DNA from: Cypionkella aquatica
GTDB lineage: Bacteria; Pseudomonadota; Alphaproteobacteria; Rhodobacterales; Rhodobacteraceae
Direction of reading: 5' to 3'
NCBI RefSeq assembly: GCF_030161095.1
Contig: NZ_BSPP01000004.1
Coordinates: forward strand, 310,001-374,000
DNA length: 64,000 nucleotides
The notes under the pieces were generated by a model. That model saw nothing but the letters and a program-made list of their open reading frames with translations. It was not told the origin of the DNA and made no database searches. The position numbers were made by a program, and so were the translations under genes. Positions 54,751 to 63,467 of this stretch are shown here, piece by piece. How positions within the stretch are numbered: the stretch's first letter is position 1; every line of letters begins with the position of its first letter.

Positions 54751-57003
54751 TCAATGGCTGGCCTCGCCTGCATGTTCGACGGTGAAGAAGAAATCGGCGG
54801 GCAGGTTCGGGTTTAAAGCCACCTCATCCGGGATCACATCGGGGCCAAGCGCAAACACCGCCGAGCCAAACACATGCTGCATGTTGCACAGGCGGCGCAT
54901 GCGTTCGCTGGTCAGTTCGGCATAAAAGGTTTTATGCGCATCCTGCGTCAGAAGTTCGGCGATTTTCTCGCGGTGTTTGGCCACTGAATATTCCTGCGCC
55001 GCACGGATTTCAGGATCGACCAGCAGGCGATCCATCTCAGCCTGAAACAGTGGCAGGCGGGTTTGGATCGAGGTGTCACGATCCTGATTATGGCTCATCC
55101 GAAACCAGTAGTTGCGGCCTTGGTCACGATCCACATGGTTGACCCGGCCCCGGTCACGCTTGACCAGAAAGCTTTCGACCGAGCGCACGGCATAGTGGTT
55201 CAGCTGCACCCAATCATAGCCATAGGTGGCAAGGGTAGAGCGCCAGCCGTTTCGCAAAACCGATTGCGGCATCGGACGACCTGAACCGTTCAACCAGCGG
55301 ATTTGGTCCCAATGTTCGGGTTGCAGACCCTTGGGGCGATGCACGCCAAATTTGCGAAAAATGTCATTGTTGCGGAACAGGGTCTTGAAGCCCCAGGCCT
55401 GATGCGGCTTGCGGATGATCTCGGGCGCGCAGCGGTCAAACTGCGCAATGATGGGTTTGTCTTCGTAATCGACCACGCCAGAATCGCCGAACAGCCGCCA
55501 TGTCATGCTGATCATGTTGGCGTCGCCCATCGCGGTATAAAGCGTGCGCAGAGTGCCGTCGCCGAGTTTGATATTGATGAATTCATCGCAATCCATGCAA
55601 ATCGACCAATCGGCGTTCTGCATGATCGCCTCGCCTTCCGATGCTTGCAGGGCAGAATATTGCGGGTTGGTGACATCGCCCTGCCGCCACGGATTGGCGC
55701 GGTGTTCGCAGATGCCCTTGGCTTGCAGCAATTGCAGGAAGGTGTCGGTGCCGTCGGTGCAATCATTCGTATAGACCAGAAAATCGGTCACACCAATGGC
55801 GCGGTGATAGGCGATCCACTCCAGCAGGAACGGGCCTTCATTCTTCATCGTGGTGACGATCATCGTGCGCAGGTTTTGCGGCGATTTTGCTGCGACGGCT
55901 TTAAGTTCCGTCACCGGCACCCGCACCGGATTGTGCGCGAAGGGGCCGGTGGCGAGGGCAAGCAAAGCCGCATCTTCGATGATCGCGGTTTTTGGCACCA
56001 GTTTTGCCGTGGATTCGCCCGGCACCCTGATCGCCATGGCGCGGTAGAACGGGGCTGTGGGCAATCGGTCCATATGGGCGTCGGCAATGCGGATCATCCG
56101 CCATGCCCGGTTGAGGCCGGCTTTTTGCGGCGCCACGCCCCAGCGTGTAACGCTGCGGGCGGCGTCGAATTGGCGGCATATATGATCGCCAAAGCTGGCA
56201 CCCGCATTGCCTTTGACGCGCCACGGATAGGTCAGCATGCCCGCAAGTGCGATCACACCGCCGTCGGTTTCGCGGCACAGATCAAAGGCGTTGGGGCCAT
56301 CTGGCGCAAGAATATCGCTGGCATCCAGCGCCAACACCGCGCGGGCTTCGGACAAAAACCGCCATTTGGCGAGCTCGTACAGCAAAGGTTCGCCCAACGG
56401 TGCGCGCCAGCGGTCGGGGTCTGGTTTGGTCATCCGGGCTTTGCCGGGGGCGGCGGGGGCTTGGTAAAGGTGGTTCTGTGCGACTTCATCCGGTTTGCCC
56501 AAGGGCAGCGGGCTGCTCAGGATGACGACGGTAAGATCATGGCCCGCAAGCTTTTGCGCCAGATCATCGGCAAAGGCTTGCGATGGTTCGGGCGCGCGGT
56601 TGAGGATCAGCGCGGCTTGTGCTGCGTGGTGGCGGGCGTGATAGATCAGCCCCTCGGCCAGTTGGGCTGCGGTCTCATCAATCCGGCTGGAAAGCAGGGT
56701 GTTTTTGCCCGCGAATAACTCGGGTTCTGCCTGCACCGGCGCGGCCTTTAGCACGCCGCCTGCCGCCAAAGCCAAGGGCCCCGGCCCGGTGGTGGTGATC
56801 AGCACAGTGCCCGAGATTTCGGCAATGCTTTCAATGACCGCACAGCCCAGACGCGCCTCGGTGGTGAACGCCGCGCGTTGAGTGCCTGCGCCAAAGATGT
56901 ACCGCAACCGCTCGTCCGCGGTTTGCACACAATCAAGCAAGCGCGGGATGCCGGGCAGGCCGAGCTCTTGCGCGGACAGGCTGCGCTGCAAAATCACTGG
57001 CAT
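54751..57003 (-). CDS. Large glycosyltransferase family 2 protein with degenerate N-terminal half
   Basis: 750 residues from the ATG at 57003 (MPVILQRSLSAQELG), with AAAGGCGG upstream. The C-terminal half (from ~residue 385) is a GT-A transferase of the Glyco_tranf_2_4 type: MIVTTMKNEGPFLLEWIAYH, YTNDCTDGTD, and the D-x-D metal motif in CMDCDEFIN, followed by an AWGFKTLFRN acceptor region. The N-terminal half has a similar layout by eye (LALDASDILAPDG, ALAGMLTYPWRVKGNAG) but no D-x-D, suggesting a duplicated, inactive domain. No signal or membrane helix. Second gene of a leftward glycan operon. Confidence 0.85.
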   Translation of the reverse strand: MPVILQRSLSAQELGLPGIPRLLDCVQTADERLRYIFGAGTQRAAFTTEARLGCAVIESIAEISGTVLITTTGPGPLALAAGGVLKAAPVQAEPELFAGKNTLLSSRIDETAAQLAEGLIYHARHHAAQAALILNRAPEPSQAFADDLAQKLAGHDLTVVILSSPLPLGKPDEVAQNHLYQAPAAPGKARMTKPDPDRWRAPLGEPLLYELAKWRFLSEARAVLALDASDILAPDGPNAFDLCRETDGGVIALAGMLTYPWRVKGNAGASFGDHICRQFDAARSVTRWGVAPQKAGLNRAWRMIRIADAHMDRLPTAPFYRAMAIRVPGESTAKLVPKTAIIEDAALLALATGPFAHNPVRVPVTELKAVAAKSPQNLRTMIVTTMKNEGPFLLEWIAYHRAIGVTDFLVYTNDCTDGTDTFLQLLQAKGICEHRANPWRQGDVTNPQYSALQASEGEAIMQNADWSICMDCDEFINIKLGDGTLRTLYTAMGDANMISMTWRLFGDSGVVDYEDKPIIAQFDRCAPEIIRKPHQAWGFKTLFRNNDIFRKFGVHRPKGLQPEHWDQIRWLNGSGRPMPQSVLRNGWRSTLATYGYDWVQLNHYAVRSVESFLVKRDRGRVNHVDRDQGRNYWFRMSHNQDRDTSIQTRLPLFQAEMDRLLVDPEIRAAQEYSVAKHREKIAELLTQDAHKTFYAELTSERMRRLCNMQHVFGSAVFALGPDVIPDEVALNPNLPADFFFTVEHAGEASH

Positions 57004-57013
57004 TGCGCCGCCT

Positions 57014-58078
57014 TTATGCGCCTTTGCCCGCACGTCGCCGTTCCTTGCGTTCTTCACGATTAGCACGTTTTTCTTGCCGTTCGGCCTTGGTCATTGAGGC
57101 TGGGGCGTCTTCGGTGGCGGGCGCACCGCCCAGATGGGCAGCGGTGATCACCGCCATCACCCGCGCGACGCCTGCTTCGGTGACAGAGCGTAGGTTGGGC
57201 TCGAAAAACGCGGCCCCGGCTTTGCTGGAGGTGACGATTTCATAGGATGGGAAATAATCAACCTCGGGGAAGTCGGCGTAAAGTTCGCCCGTGCAGGCGC
57301 GCAGCACCGATTTGGAATAGGTGGTGGCAGCCAGCACATGCGCATCGGAAGCAGTGGCGGTCAACGGCACCGGGGAAACGGTGAGCAACACCCGCAGGTT
57401 GGGGTTCAGGGCCTTTAGCCGGGTCAGGGCGGCGACCAGATCGGCGCGAACTTCGGCCAGACGGAAATTCACAAAGCCGTGGATCTTGTCATCAAACTTG
57501 CCCGCGATGGTGCCGGGGGCCGTCGGGTAAACTTGGCCAGAGGGTTTGTGGAACCACGCTTCGGTCAGGCCAAGTGTAAAGATGAACACATCTGCCGCGG
57601 TGAACACCGCGCGCACTTTTGCCAGATGCTCGGCGCGGGCGGTGCGCACGTCAGCTTCGGACGCGAAGCCGTTCGGTTCGATATTCGGGCGCAGGGCGTC
57701 GTAAAAGCGGCCATCCTTCTGCCAGATCGCATCAAAGGCCGGCGCATCACCCCAAGCTTCGTCCAGCAGCTGGCGCAGCTGACGGGTGGTATAGATATTG
57801 CCGTAGCGCGCGGAATACATGCCGTAGCCGTAGGTGGTCAGATCATCTGCGGGGATATGGCTGGGCGCGGGTTCACCGTCTTGCACGTTGAAGCCATTTT
57901 TACGCAGGGCGCGGCCAACATGCTGGGCAAAGCACGAACCTGCGGTGACGATTTTATCGTCTTTCGACAGCGCCCATTTGGCGCGGTAGATGTCGGCTGG
58001 CGGATAGTCGGTTTCGGCGTAACCCGTGCGCCAATAGGCCCGCGCGCCAAGACCCTGATATGGTGATGTGCGTTCCAT
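57014..58078 (-). CDS. GSCFA domain protein
   Basis: 354 residues. The family motif AGSCFAQHVGRAL is at about residue 47. Further blocks: YGYGMYSARYGNIYTTRQLRQLL, FTLGLTEAWF, and LLTVSPVPL. GSCFA proteins belong to the SGNH-like hydrolase group, with the serine of GSCFA as likely nucleophile, and occur in polysaccharide loci, where acyl transfer or removal is plausible but unproven. The C-terminus is strongly basic (MTKAERQEKRANREERKERR). It starts 9 bases after the upstream SGNH-like gene and is followed 10 bases later by the GT2 gene. Confidence 0.9.
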   Translation of the reverse strand: MERTSPYQGLGARAYWRTGYAETDYPPADIYRAKWALSKDDKIVTAGSCFAQHVGRALRKNGFNVQDGEPAPSHIPADDLTTYGYGMYSARYGNIYTTRQLRQLLDEAWGDAPAFDAIWQKDGRFYDALRPNIEPNGFASEADVRTARAEHLAKVRAVFTAADVFIFTLGLTEAWFHKPSGQVYPTAPGTIAGKFDDKIHGFVNFRLAEVRADLVAALTRLKALNPNLRVLLTVSPVPLTATASDAHVLAATTYSKSVLRACTGELYADFPEVDYFPSYEIVTSSKAGAAFFEPNLRSVTEAGVARVMAVITAAHLGGAPATEDAPASMTKAERQEKRANREERKERRRAGKGA

Positions 58079-58087
58079 CTTAACCCC

Positions 58088-58876
58088 TTACGATAACTGT
58101 GCTTGCAACGACTGGCGCACAAGCGGCCAGATCGTCTGCCCGAAGGCTGCGTTCATATGCGCGGCATCGGTGCCGCCCCCCTCGCCCGAAATCAGCCGCG
58201 AGGCGTCTTTGTTATAGGCCGCCGCCGTCATGATACCGTCTTGCACCGTTTCAGGTGGCTGCGGCAGCAATGTGGCATAGGGGGCCAAAGCGGCCGTGAC
58301 CGTCTGCTGGAAAGCCGCGCCGATTTGGGGCGCGTCGCCTGATGTGATGGCTTTGTCCCAGCCGTAATCGGCGGTGCCTTCCTGACCGTGGCGAATCCAC
58401 GCTGCCCAATGCGGTTCGGCCATTGCGACAACCGGGCGACCGGTGACGGATTTCAGCATAGCGGCCATATCAACAAGGCGGGTGGAACTGTACCGCTCTG
58501 TCAGAAATTCCTCCATGAATTTGGGATGCACGAGGGTTTTTTCAGCATCAGGGGCAAGGCCAACCCAAGCATGGGTTTTGTAGAACCGCAGGATGCGTTT
58601 GACGCTGACATTCAGGCCGACAAGAAAAAAACCGTCGTAATCGGCAAGGGTGATTTTATCTTGCCCGCCGGACATGCGCTGAAAATGCTCGGCAATGTCT
58701 TTGCGTTTCGGGACGATGCAGCCATCTTCCAGTTTGATATGCCGCATGCCGTCGCTGGGTGCGCCGAAAAAAGTTGGCTTCACTTCCGCCCAAGCTGCGG
58801 GATCGGCGGCAAGCAAGGCATCCCAGCCAAGCTTTAGCGCCGCGATATGCGAATTGCCGATGACACAGACCCGCAT
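58088..58876 (-). CDS. SGNH-like protein of unknown function
   Basis: 262 residues. It opens with RVCVIGNSHIAALKLGWDALL, where the GNSH motif sits after the first beta-strand as in block I of SGNH proteins. Further features are YDGFFLVGLNVS and AAHMNAAFGQTIWPLV (a histidine that could be catalytic). No signal peptide. The ATG overlaps the stop of the upstream GSCFA-like gene (TGATG), and a GSCFA gene follows. Likely part of glycan modification; assignment rests on motif layout and context. Confidence 0.7.
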   Translation of the reverse strand: MRVCVIGNSHIAALKLGWDALLAADPAAWAEVKPTFFGAPSDGMRHIKLEDGCIVPKRKDIAEHFQRMSGGQDKITLADYDGFFLVGLNVSVKRILRFYKTHAWVGLAPDAEKTLVHPKFMEEFLTERYSSTRLVDMAAMLKSVTGRPVVAMAEPHWAAWIRHGQEGTADYGWDKAITSGDAPQIGAAFQQTVTAALAPYATLLPQPPETVQDGIMTAAAYNKDASRLISGEGGGTDAAHMNAAFGQTIWPLVRQSLQAQLS

Positions 58877-59934
58877 CAGGAAAACGCCTCTAGCAGTTCA
58901 TCTTCACACATGACTTTCGCGCCCTTGGCTCTGCCCTCTTTGCCAGCGCCATCCTTGGACTTGCCTTTGGCACGGTCGGCCTTGCGTTGGGCGCGATCAC
59001 GCTTTTCGCGGGGCGGCGCGTCGATGGGCGCGGGAATACCCATTTCCGCATCCTCCATCACCTGCACCGCTGGGGCTGCTGCGACGGCATCCAGCAGATC
59101 ACCGCCCGCCATCAAAGTTTGCACGACCGGACCAAGGCGCGCATCGGCATCGGGTTGCGCCATGCGGGCCAAAAGCTGGTCAAGGATGGAGTCATAGATC
59201 ACGTCCGCAAAGCTGGCTGCACAATGCGCAGCCAAGCCGCGCAGTTGCGCCTGATCCCCGAGCGCCGCCAGACCCTGCACCGGAGAGGCGACGACCAGAC
59301 GGATCACAAGGCTTGGCGACAGCGCCTTGAGCGCGGCATGAAGCGCTGCGAAATCCAGCGTCATTGTTTCCGCATTGTAAACGACAGGCTCTAACTTGCA
59401 GCCGCGTGGCAGCTTGGCCCCAGCGGGCAGCGCAGGATAGGCAGTGCCGTCGGAAGCATCAATAAACCCGGTCGCTGTTCGCAGTGGCAGCACCAGCGTC
59501 GTGACCCCCTGCAGCAGCTTTAGCACGCAAGCCAAATGGGCGGCGCGGTAGCTTGCCAGTTCGGCCTTGGAGGCGAAACCATAGGGTTCGATCGCGGGAC
59601 GAAAGCCGTCGATGAAGCTGCCATCCGCCGCCGTCCAGACCGCGTTCTTGGGCAGGGCGCCCCCCGTCGCGGCCTGCACCAGTTGCAGGATCTGTCGCAA
59701 ATCTCCCAAGGTGCCGCAGCGGGCTGATGCATAGCCAAACTGAAAGCGGGCCGCCAAAGTTTCGTTGATTTGCTTGGGAGCAGGCTCTACCTCGGCCACC
59801 GATATCCCTGCGGCGCGCAGCAAGGCCATCACCGACCAAGTGCCATCGCCGCCCAGAACGCCAATTGCAGGAAGGCCCGCATCTTTGCGGGGCCGACGTG
59901 AAGCCGCTTCTGGCTGTCCGTGATCCTCAACCAT
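58876..59934 (-). CDS. Degenerate GSCFA-like protein, paralogue of 57014-58078
   Basis: 352 residues. From ~residue 55 it aligns with the true GSCFA protein (FQFGYASARCGTLGDLRQIL against YGYGMYSARYGNIYTTRQLR; FRPAIEPYGFASKAELASYRAAHLACV against the matching RPNIEPNGFAS block), but the nucleophile motif is lost: VLGGDGTW occupies the GSCFA position. It may be a non-catalytic partner of the active paralogue. The C-terminal ~50 residues are Lys/Arg-rich (PREKRDRAQRKADRAKGKSK). First gene of the leftward glycan operon; start at 59934 uncertain because no clear ribosome site is seen. Confidence 0.75.
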   Translation of the reverse strand: MVEDHGQPEAASRRPRKDAGLPAIGVLGGDGTWSVMALLRAAGISVAEVEPAPKQINETLAARFQFGYASARCGTLGDLRQILQLVQAATGGALPKNAVWTAADGSFIDGFRPAIEPYGFASKAELASYRAAHLACVLKLLQGVTTLVLPLRTATGFIDASDGTAYPALPAGAKLPRGCKLEPVVYNAETMTLDFAALHAALKALSPSLVIRLVVASPVQGLAALGDQAQLRGLAAHCAASFADVIYDSILDQLLARMAQPDADARLGPVVQTLMAGGDLLDAVAAAPAVQVMEDAEMGIPAPIDAPPREKRDRAQRKADRAKGKSKDGAGKEGRAKGAKVMCEDELLEAFS

Positions 59935-60314
59935 GCCCGTACCCGTTACTGCTTGTTATTTTTCCTATAGACTACTGGTCCTGCCGCGATTGCGAAAGCG
60001 ATTTTTGCCAAGTTTGCTTATCTTAGCGCGCCCTGTGACCCAAGCCGCAGCCATGCAACCCTACCGCGCGCCATGGGCAAAACCAGACGCCTTTTGAGGA
60101 TTTAACCACAGGCGTCTTAGCGCCTGGCTAACAAATTCGGTGGGATTGTCTGGATCAGGCCCAGAGATCACGCCCAAACTCTGTTGCAAAAACGGAAACA
60201 GAGTGCGAAAGCTTTAGTGTCCGAAAAATAAGCCAAAAGCCGCGTGACACTGGCCAGAGCAGCCATGATCCTTGTTCCGCTGCCGTTGGCGACAACTATA
60301 AGTGACAATAGAGC
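59935..60314. other. Intergenic region between divergent glycan operons
   Basis: 380 bases with lower GC than the surroundings and no convincing gene. It holds the dyad ACTCTGTT (60178-60185) / AACAGAGT (60197-60204) and AGACGCC / GGCGTCT arms near 60083-60116. Promoters for both divergent operons must lie here, but none could be picked with confidence. Confidence 0.5.
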
Positions 60315-61121
60315 ATGGGTGATGAGACACTTCCGAACCGCGCCGAAGCTGACGGTGTAAAGACCGAAGCGACGCCGTTTCGCCGCAATTTGGGTCAACG
60401 CTACACCGAGTTTGTCGATGGTTTGCATCAGGCGATGGCGTTTGACTGGTATCTTGAGATCGGCTGCCGTGCCGGGCGGTCTTTTGCGCCGGTGCTCGGC
60501 AAGACCATCGCGGTTGACCCCTATTTCAAGGCAGAGGTCAATATCATTGGCAGCAAGCCCAAGCTGTTGATCTTTCAGCAAACCAGTGATGACTTCTTTG
60601 CCGATAACTTTCTTAAAAAGCTGGGTATTCAGCTGTCGTATTCCTTCCTCGACGGCATGCATCTGTTTGAGTATCTGCTGCGCGACTTCATCAATACCGA
60701 GGCCAATAGTCACCCCAAAGGCGTGATTGCGATGCATGATTGCCTGCCGTTTGGGCATCGCCAGTTGACCCGCGATCTAGACAATCTGCCGCGTGGGCCG
60801 TGGACGGGCGATGTCTGGAAGCTGCTGCCGATCCTGCAACGCTACCGCCCCGATCTGAAACTGACGGTGCTGACCTGCCGCCCGACCGGATTGGTGTTTG
60901 TGACCAATCTTGATCCGGCGAATACGGTGCTGCAAGACAACTACGACCAGATTTTGGCCGAATGGCTGAATCAGGATATGCTGGAATACGGCTTGGACAA
61001 GTTTTACGCGATTTATGACCCGCTGGACCCGGAAGAATTCGCCGCTGCGGGCTATCCTATTTTCGCGGATGTGCGGTTGGACCCGGACGTGGTGCGCAAA
61101 CCGACCAAAGTGACCAAGTAA
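60315..61121 (+). CDS. Class I SAM-dependent methyltransferase-like protein in the glycan locus
   Basis: 268 residues. FDWYLEIGCRAGRSF (~residues 43-57) is a motif I-type SAM-binding glycine loop, followed by acidic IAVDPYF and SFLDGMHLFEYLLRDF, which matches Methyltransf_24-type enzymes in which the aspartate and histidine can bind metal. VIAMHDCLPF is another family block. It begins a rightward pair with GT61 paralogue 2, which starts 10 bases after its stop. It probably methylates a sugar or glycan precursor; substrate unknown. The ribosome site is weak. Confidence 0.75.
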   Translation: MGDETLPNRAEADGVKTEATPFRRNLGQRYTEFVDGLHQAMAFDWYLEIGCRAGRSFAPVLGKTIAVDPYFKAEVNIIGSKPKLLIFQQTSDDFFADNFLKKLGIQLSYSFLDGMHLFEYLLRDFINTEANSHPKGVIAMHDCLPFGHRQLTRDLDNLPRGPWTGDVWKLLPILQRYRPDLKLTVLTCRPTGLVFVTNLDPANTVLQDNYDQILAEWLNQDMLEYGLDKFYAIYDPLDPEEFAAAGYPIFADVRLDPDVVRKPTKVTK

Positions 61122-61131
61122 CGAGGGCTGA

Positions 61132-62415
61132 ATGATGGTTGACCTCAACGACGCCACCCAAGCACCCAGCCCTGAAGGCGGGTGGTCGGCCAGCATCACC
61201 TCGGTGCCGGGGGCGGTGGTTGCGACGACCTTGTCGCAGGAAATGATCCAGCCGATGGGGGTGTTCGACGCCGAGGGCACCTATCTGCATCAAGGCGTGC
61301 TGTGGCGCGGGCGGCCGTTGATGACGGCACCGGAGTTGCCCGAAGTGCAAGAAGAGTTGCCGGGGCGCTGGATTTGGGGCGGGGTATTGCTGAACCATTT
61401 CGGGCATTTCCTGACCGAAACCACAGGGCGCTTGTGGGCGTTGGATGCGGTGCAGGGTGCTGTGGATGGCGTGGTTTTCGTCTCGAAACGCGACTCGGAT
61501 GAAAGCAACAGCCCGGTGCTTTTGCAGAAATACCACCAGATGTTTTTTGATATGCTGGGGATGGATCTGCCAATCAAGATCATCACCAAGCCAACCCGGG
61601 TTGAGATGTTGGAGGTGCCGGGCCAAGGCTTTGGCATCGGCCCGATGGCCAGCGGCACCGCAGAATTCCGCAGCTTTATGAGCAAGCGGTTTGCCAAGGA
61701 TGTGGCACCGGTTGGGGGTGAAAGGCTGTATATCTCACGCTCGGAACTGAGCGCCATTCGCGGAGGGATTCTGGAAGAGGTCCGGCTGGAGCGGCTGTTG
61801 GCGGCCTCTGGCTACGAGGTGTATCACCCGCAAAAGCACAGCCTGACCGATCAGATTGCGCGCTATAAGGCGGCGCGGCAGATCGTGGCGCTGGATGGCT
61901 CGGCGTTGCATTTGCTGGCGATGGCGGGGCCGATTGGCGCGCAGGTGGCGATGATCAAGCGGCGTGACAGCCATGCATCTGACAGCATTATCAATCACTT
62001 GGCAGCTTTCTTGCAGCGTGCGCCGGTGGTGGTGGATGTGATCTTGCAGGATTGGATCAGATCAGACCGAAAACGCGCGGATCGTTTTTCGGTGGGCGAG
62101 TTGGATTTTGCCAGCCTTGGCGCGAAACTGGTCGAGGCCGGTTTTATCCCCGATGCCGCTGATTGGCAGACCCTGACCGAAGCCGAGGCGATGGCCGCGA
62201 TCAAGGCGATTGAGGCGCAGCTGAAAAAGGGCAAGCTGACGTTCAGCCCGGTGCCGCGCAAGGGCGGCAAACCGCAGCGCCCGACGGAACCGAAAGCGCC
62301 CGCAGCCGCGAAGGCCGAGCCAGAGCGTCGCGCCCGCCGAATGGCGCAACGCGCCGCAGAAGCCAGCGCCGAACCAACTGAGCGGCGTAAACGGCGGATG
62401 GAGCAGAACCGCTAA
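61132..62415 (+). CDS. Glycosyltransferase family 61 (DUF563) protein, paralogue 2
   Basis: 427 residues (ATG at 61132 or the next codon). It shares with paralogue 1: MVDLNDATQ, GVLWRGRPLM, WGGVLLNHFGHFLTETTGRLWALD, VPGQGFGIGP, ERLYISRSEL, HSLTDQIARYKAARQIVALDGSALH. Its C-terminal ~70 residues form a longer low-complexity basic tail rich in Arg, Ala, Pro and Glu (ERRARRMAQRAAEAS, TERRKRRMEQNR), much shorter in paralogue 1. It follows the methyltransferase by 10 bases. Donor and acceptor unknown. Confidence 0.88.
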   Translation: MMVDLNDATQAPSPEGGWSASITSVPGAVVATTLSQEMIQPMGVFDAEGTYLHQGVLWRGRPLMTAPELPEVQEELPGRWIWGGVLLNHFGHFLTETTGRLWALDAVQGAVDGVVFVSKRDSDESNSPVLLQKYHQMFFDMLGMDLPIKIITKPTRVEMLEVPGQGFGIGPMASGTAEFRSFMSKRFAKDVAPVGGERLYISRSELSAIRGGILEEVRLERLLAASGYEVYHPQKHSLTDQIARYKAARQIVALDGSALHLLAMAGPIGAQVAMIKRRDSHASDSIINHLAAFLQRAPVVVDVILQDWIRSDRKRADRFSVGELDFASLGAKLVEAGFIPDAADWQTLTEAEAMAAIKAIEAQLKKGKLTFSPVPRKGGKPQRPTEPKAPAAAKAEPERRARRMAQRAAEASAEPTERRKRRMEQNR

Positions 62416-62573
62416 CAGCGCGGGCCGTTTTAAGATCGCGCACCGCTACACTTGCGCGTTCGCGGTGTTGTTTTTTTCCGATTTCCGACTGGATTCCCCG
62501 ACTTGGGACGGGTAGTCTAAGCCCTATCGCTCAGCCAGTTCTCAGCCAGATGCGCCAGTTTTCGGAGACGCAG

Positions 62574-63464
62574 ATGCTGAAGAAACTGCAATGCGCCGCT
62601 TGGGCGGCTTTGATTGTCCTGAACGCCGCGCCAAGCTTTGCGCAGCAAGTGACGATCACCACGGCAACAGGCCAAGTGACGCTGCCCGCACACCCAAAGA
62701 CAATTGCTGTGCTGGATATTGCCGCACTGGATACCTTGACCGCATTGGGGGTGAAGGCGGCAGGCGTGCCGGACAAGCTTTACGTCGATTACCTCAATGC
62801 ACCTGATGCAACGGTGGTAGGCACCTTGTTCGAGCCGGATTTTGAAGCTCTGGCCAATCTGAACCCGGATCTTATCGTGGCAGGTGGCCGCTCTTCGACA
62901 CAAGTGGCGGCTTTGACGGAAGTGGCCCCGACCATCGACATGACGATCTGGCAGGATGTGATCGGCGAGGCGCAAGCACGCATTGCGGCTTATGGTGCGC
63001 TTTTTGGTAAAGAGGCCGAGGCTGAAACCATGACTGCCGCGCTGAACGACAAGATCGAAGCGGTGCGCACAGCGGCGGGCGGCAAGGGCGCGGCGCTGAT
63101 CCTGATGGTGAACGGGCCGAAAGTGGCGGCCTATGGCAAAGGGTCTAGATTTGGCTGGTTGCATACGGCGCTGGATATTCCTGAGGCCAAGCCGAACCTA
63201 GACCCGCAAATCCATGGCGACGCCGTGTCATTCGAGTTTATCGCCGAAGTGAACCCGGATTGGCTGATCGTGGTGGATCGCTCGGCCGCGATTGGCGAGC
63301 CTGCTTCGGCGGCAACGCTGGACAATCCGCTGGTGTTGGCGACCAAGGCGGGGGCATCAGGGCAGATCATCACACTTTCGTCGCCACCGGTTTATGTGGC
63401 GGGCGGTGGTTATACCTCATTGATGCGGACGCTGGATGAGCTTCTGGCGGGTTTTGGCGGCTAA
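62574..63464 (+). CDS. Siderophore/heme ABC transporter substrate-binding protein
   Basis: 296 residues from the ATG at 62574, which starts a clean signal peptide (MLKKLQCAAWAALIVLNAAPSFA). Class III periplasmic binding protein: KTIAVLDIAALDTLTALGVKAAGVPDKLYVDYL, FEPDFEALANLNPDLIVAGGR, and AVSFEFIAEVNPDWLIVVDRS. These match the YclQ/CeuE/FatB branch that binds iron-siderophore complexes such as catecholates. The permease gene starts 4 bases later. The ligand is not certain. Fur-type control is expected, but no clear Fur box was identified. Confidence 0.9.
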   Translation: MLKKLQCAAWAALIVLNAAPSFAQQVTITTATGQVTLPAHPKTIAVLDIAALDTLTALGVKAAGVPDKLYVDYLNAPDATVVGTLFEPDFEALANLNPDLIVAGGRSSTQVAALTEVAPTIDMTIWQDVIGEAQARIAAYGALFGKEAEAETMTAALNDKIEAVRTAAGGKGAALILMVNGPKVAAYGKGSRFGWLHTALDIPEAKPNLDPQIHGDAVSFEFIAEVNPDWLIVVDRSAAIGEPASAATLDNPLVLATKAGASGQIITLSSPPVYVAGGGYTSLMRTLDELLAGFGG

Positions 63465-63467
63465 TCG

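Noticed and set aside
59935-60314. Insertion-sequence remnant in the lower-GC spacer
   Set aside because: One 8-base dyad is present, but there is no transposase fragment, no target-site duplication and no paired terminal repeats at the ends.
60168-60758. A 196-residue leftward reading frame opposite the methyltransferase gene
   Set aside because: It lies antisense to a protein with clear SAM-binding motifs, has no ribosome site, and its sequence is basic and without domain features; high GC keeps antisense frames open.
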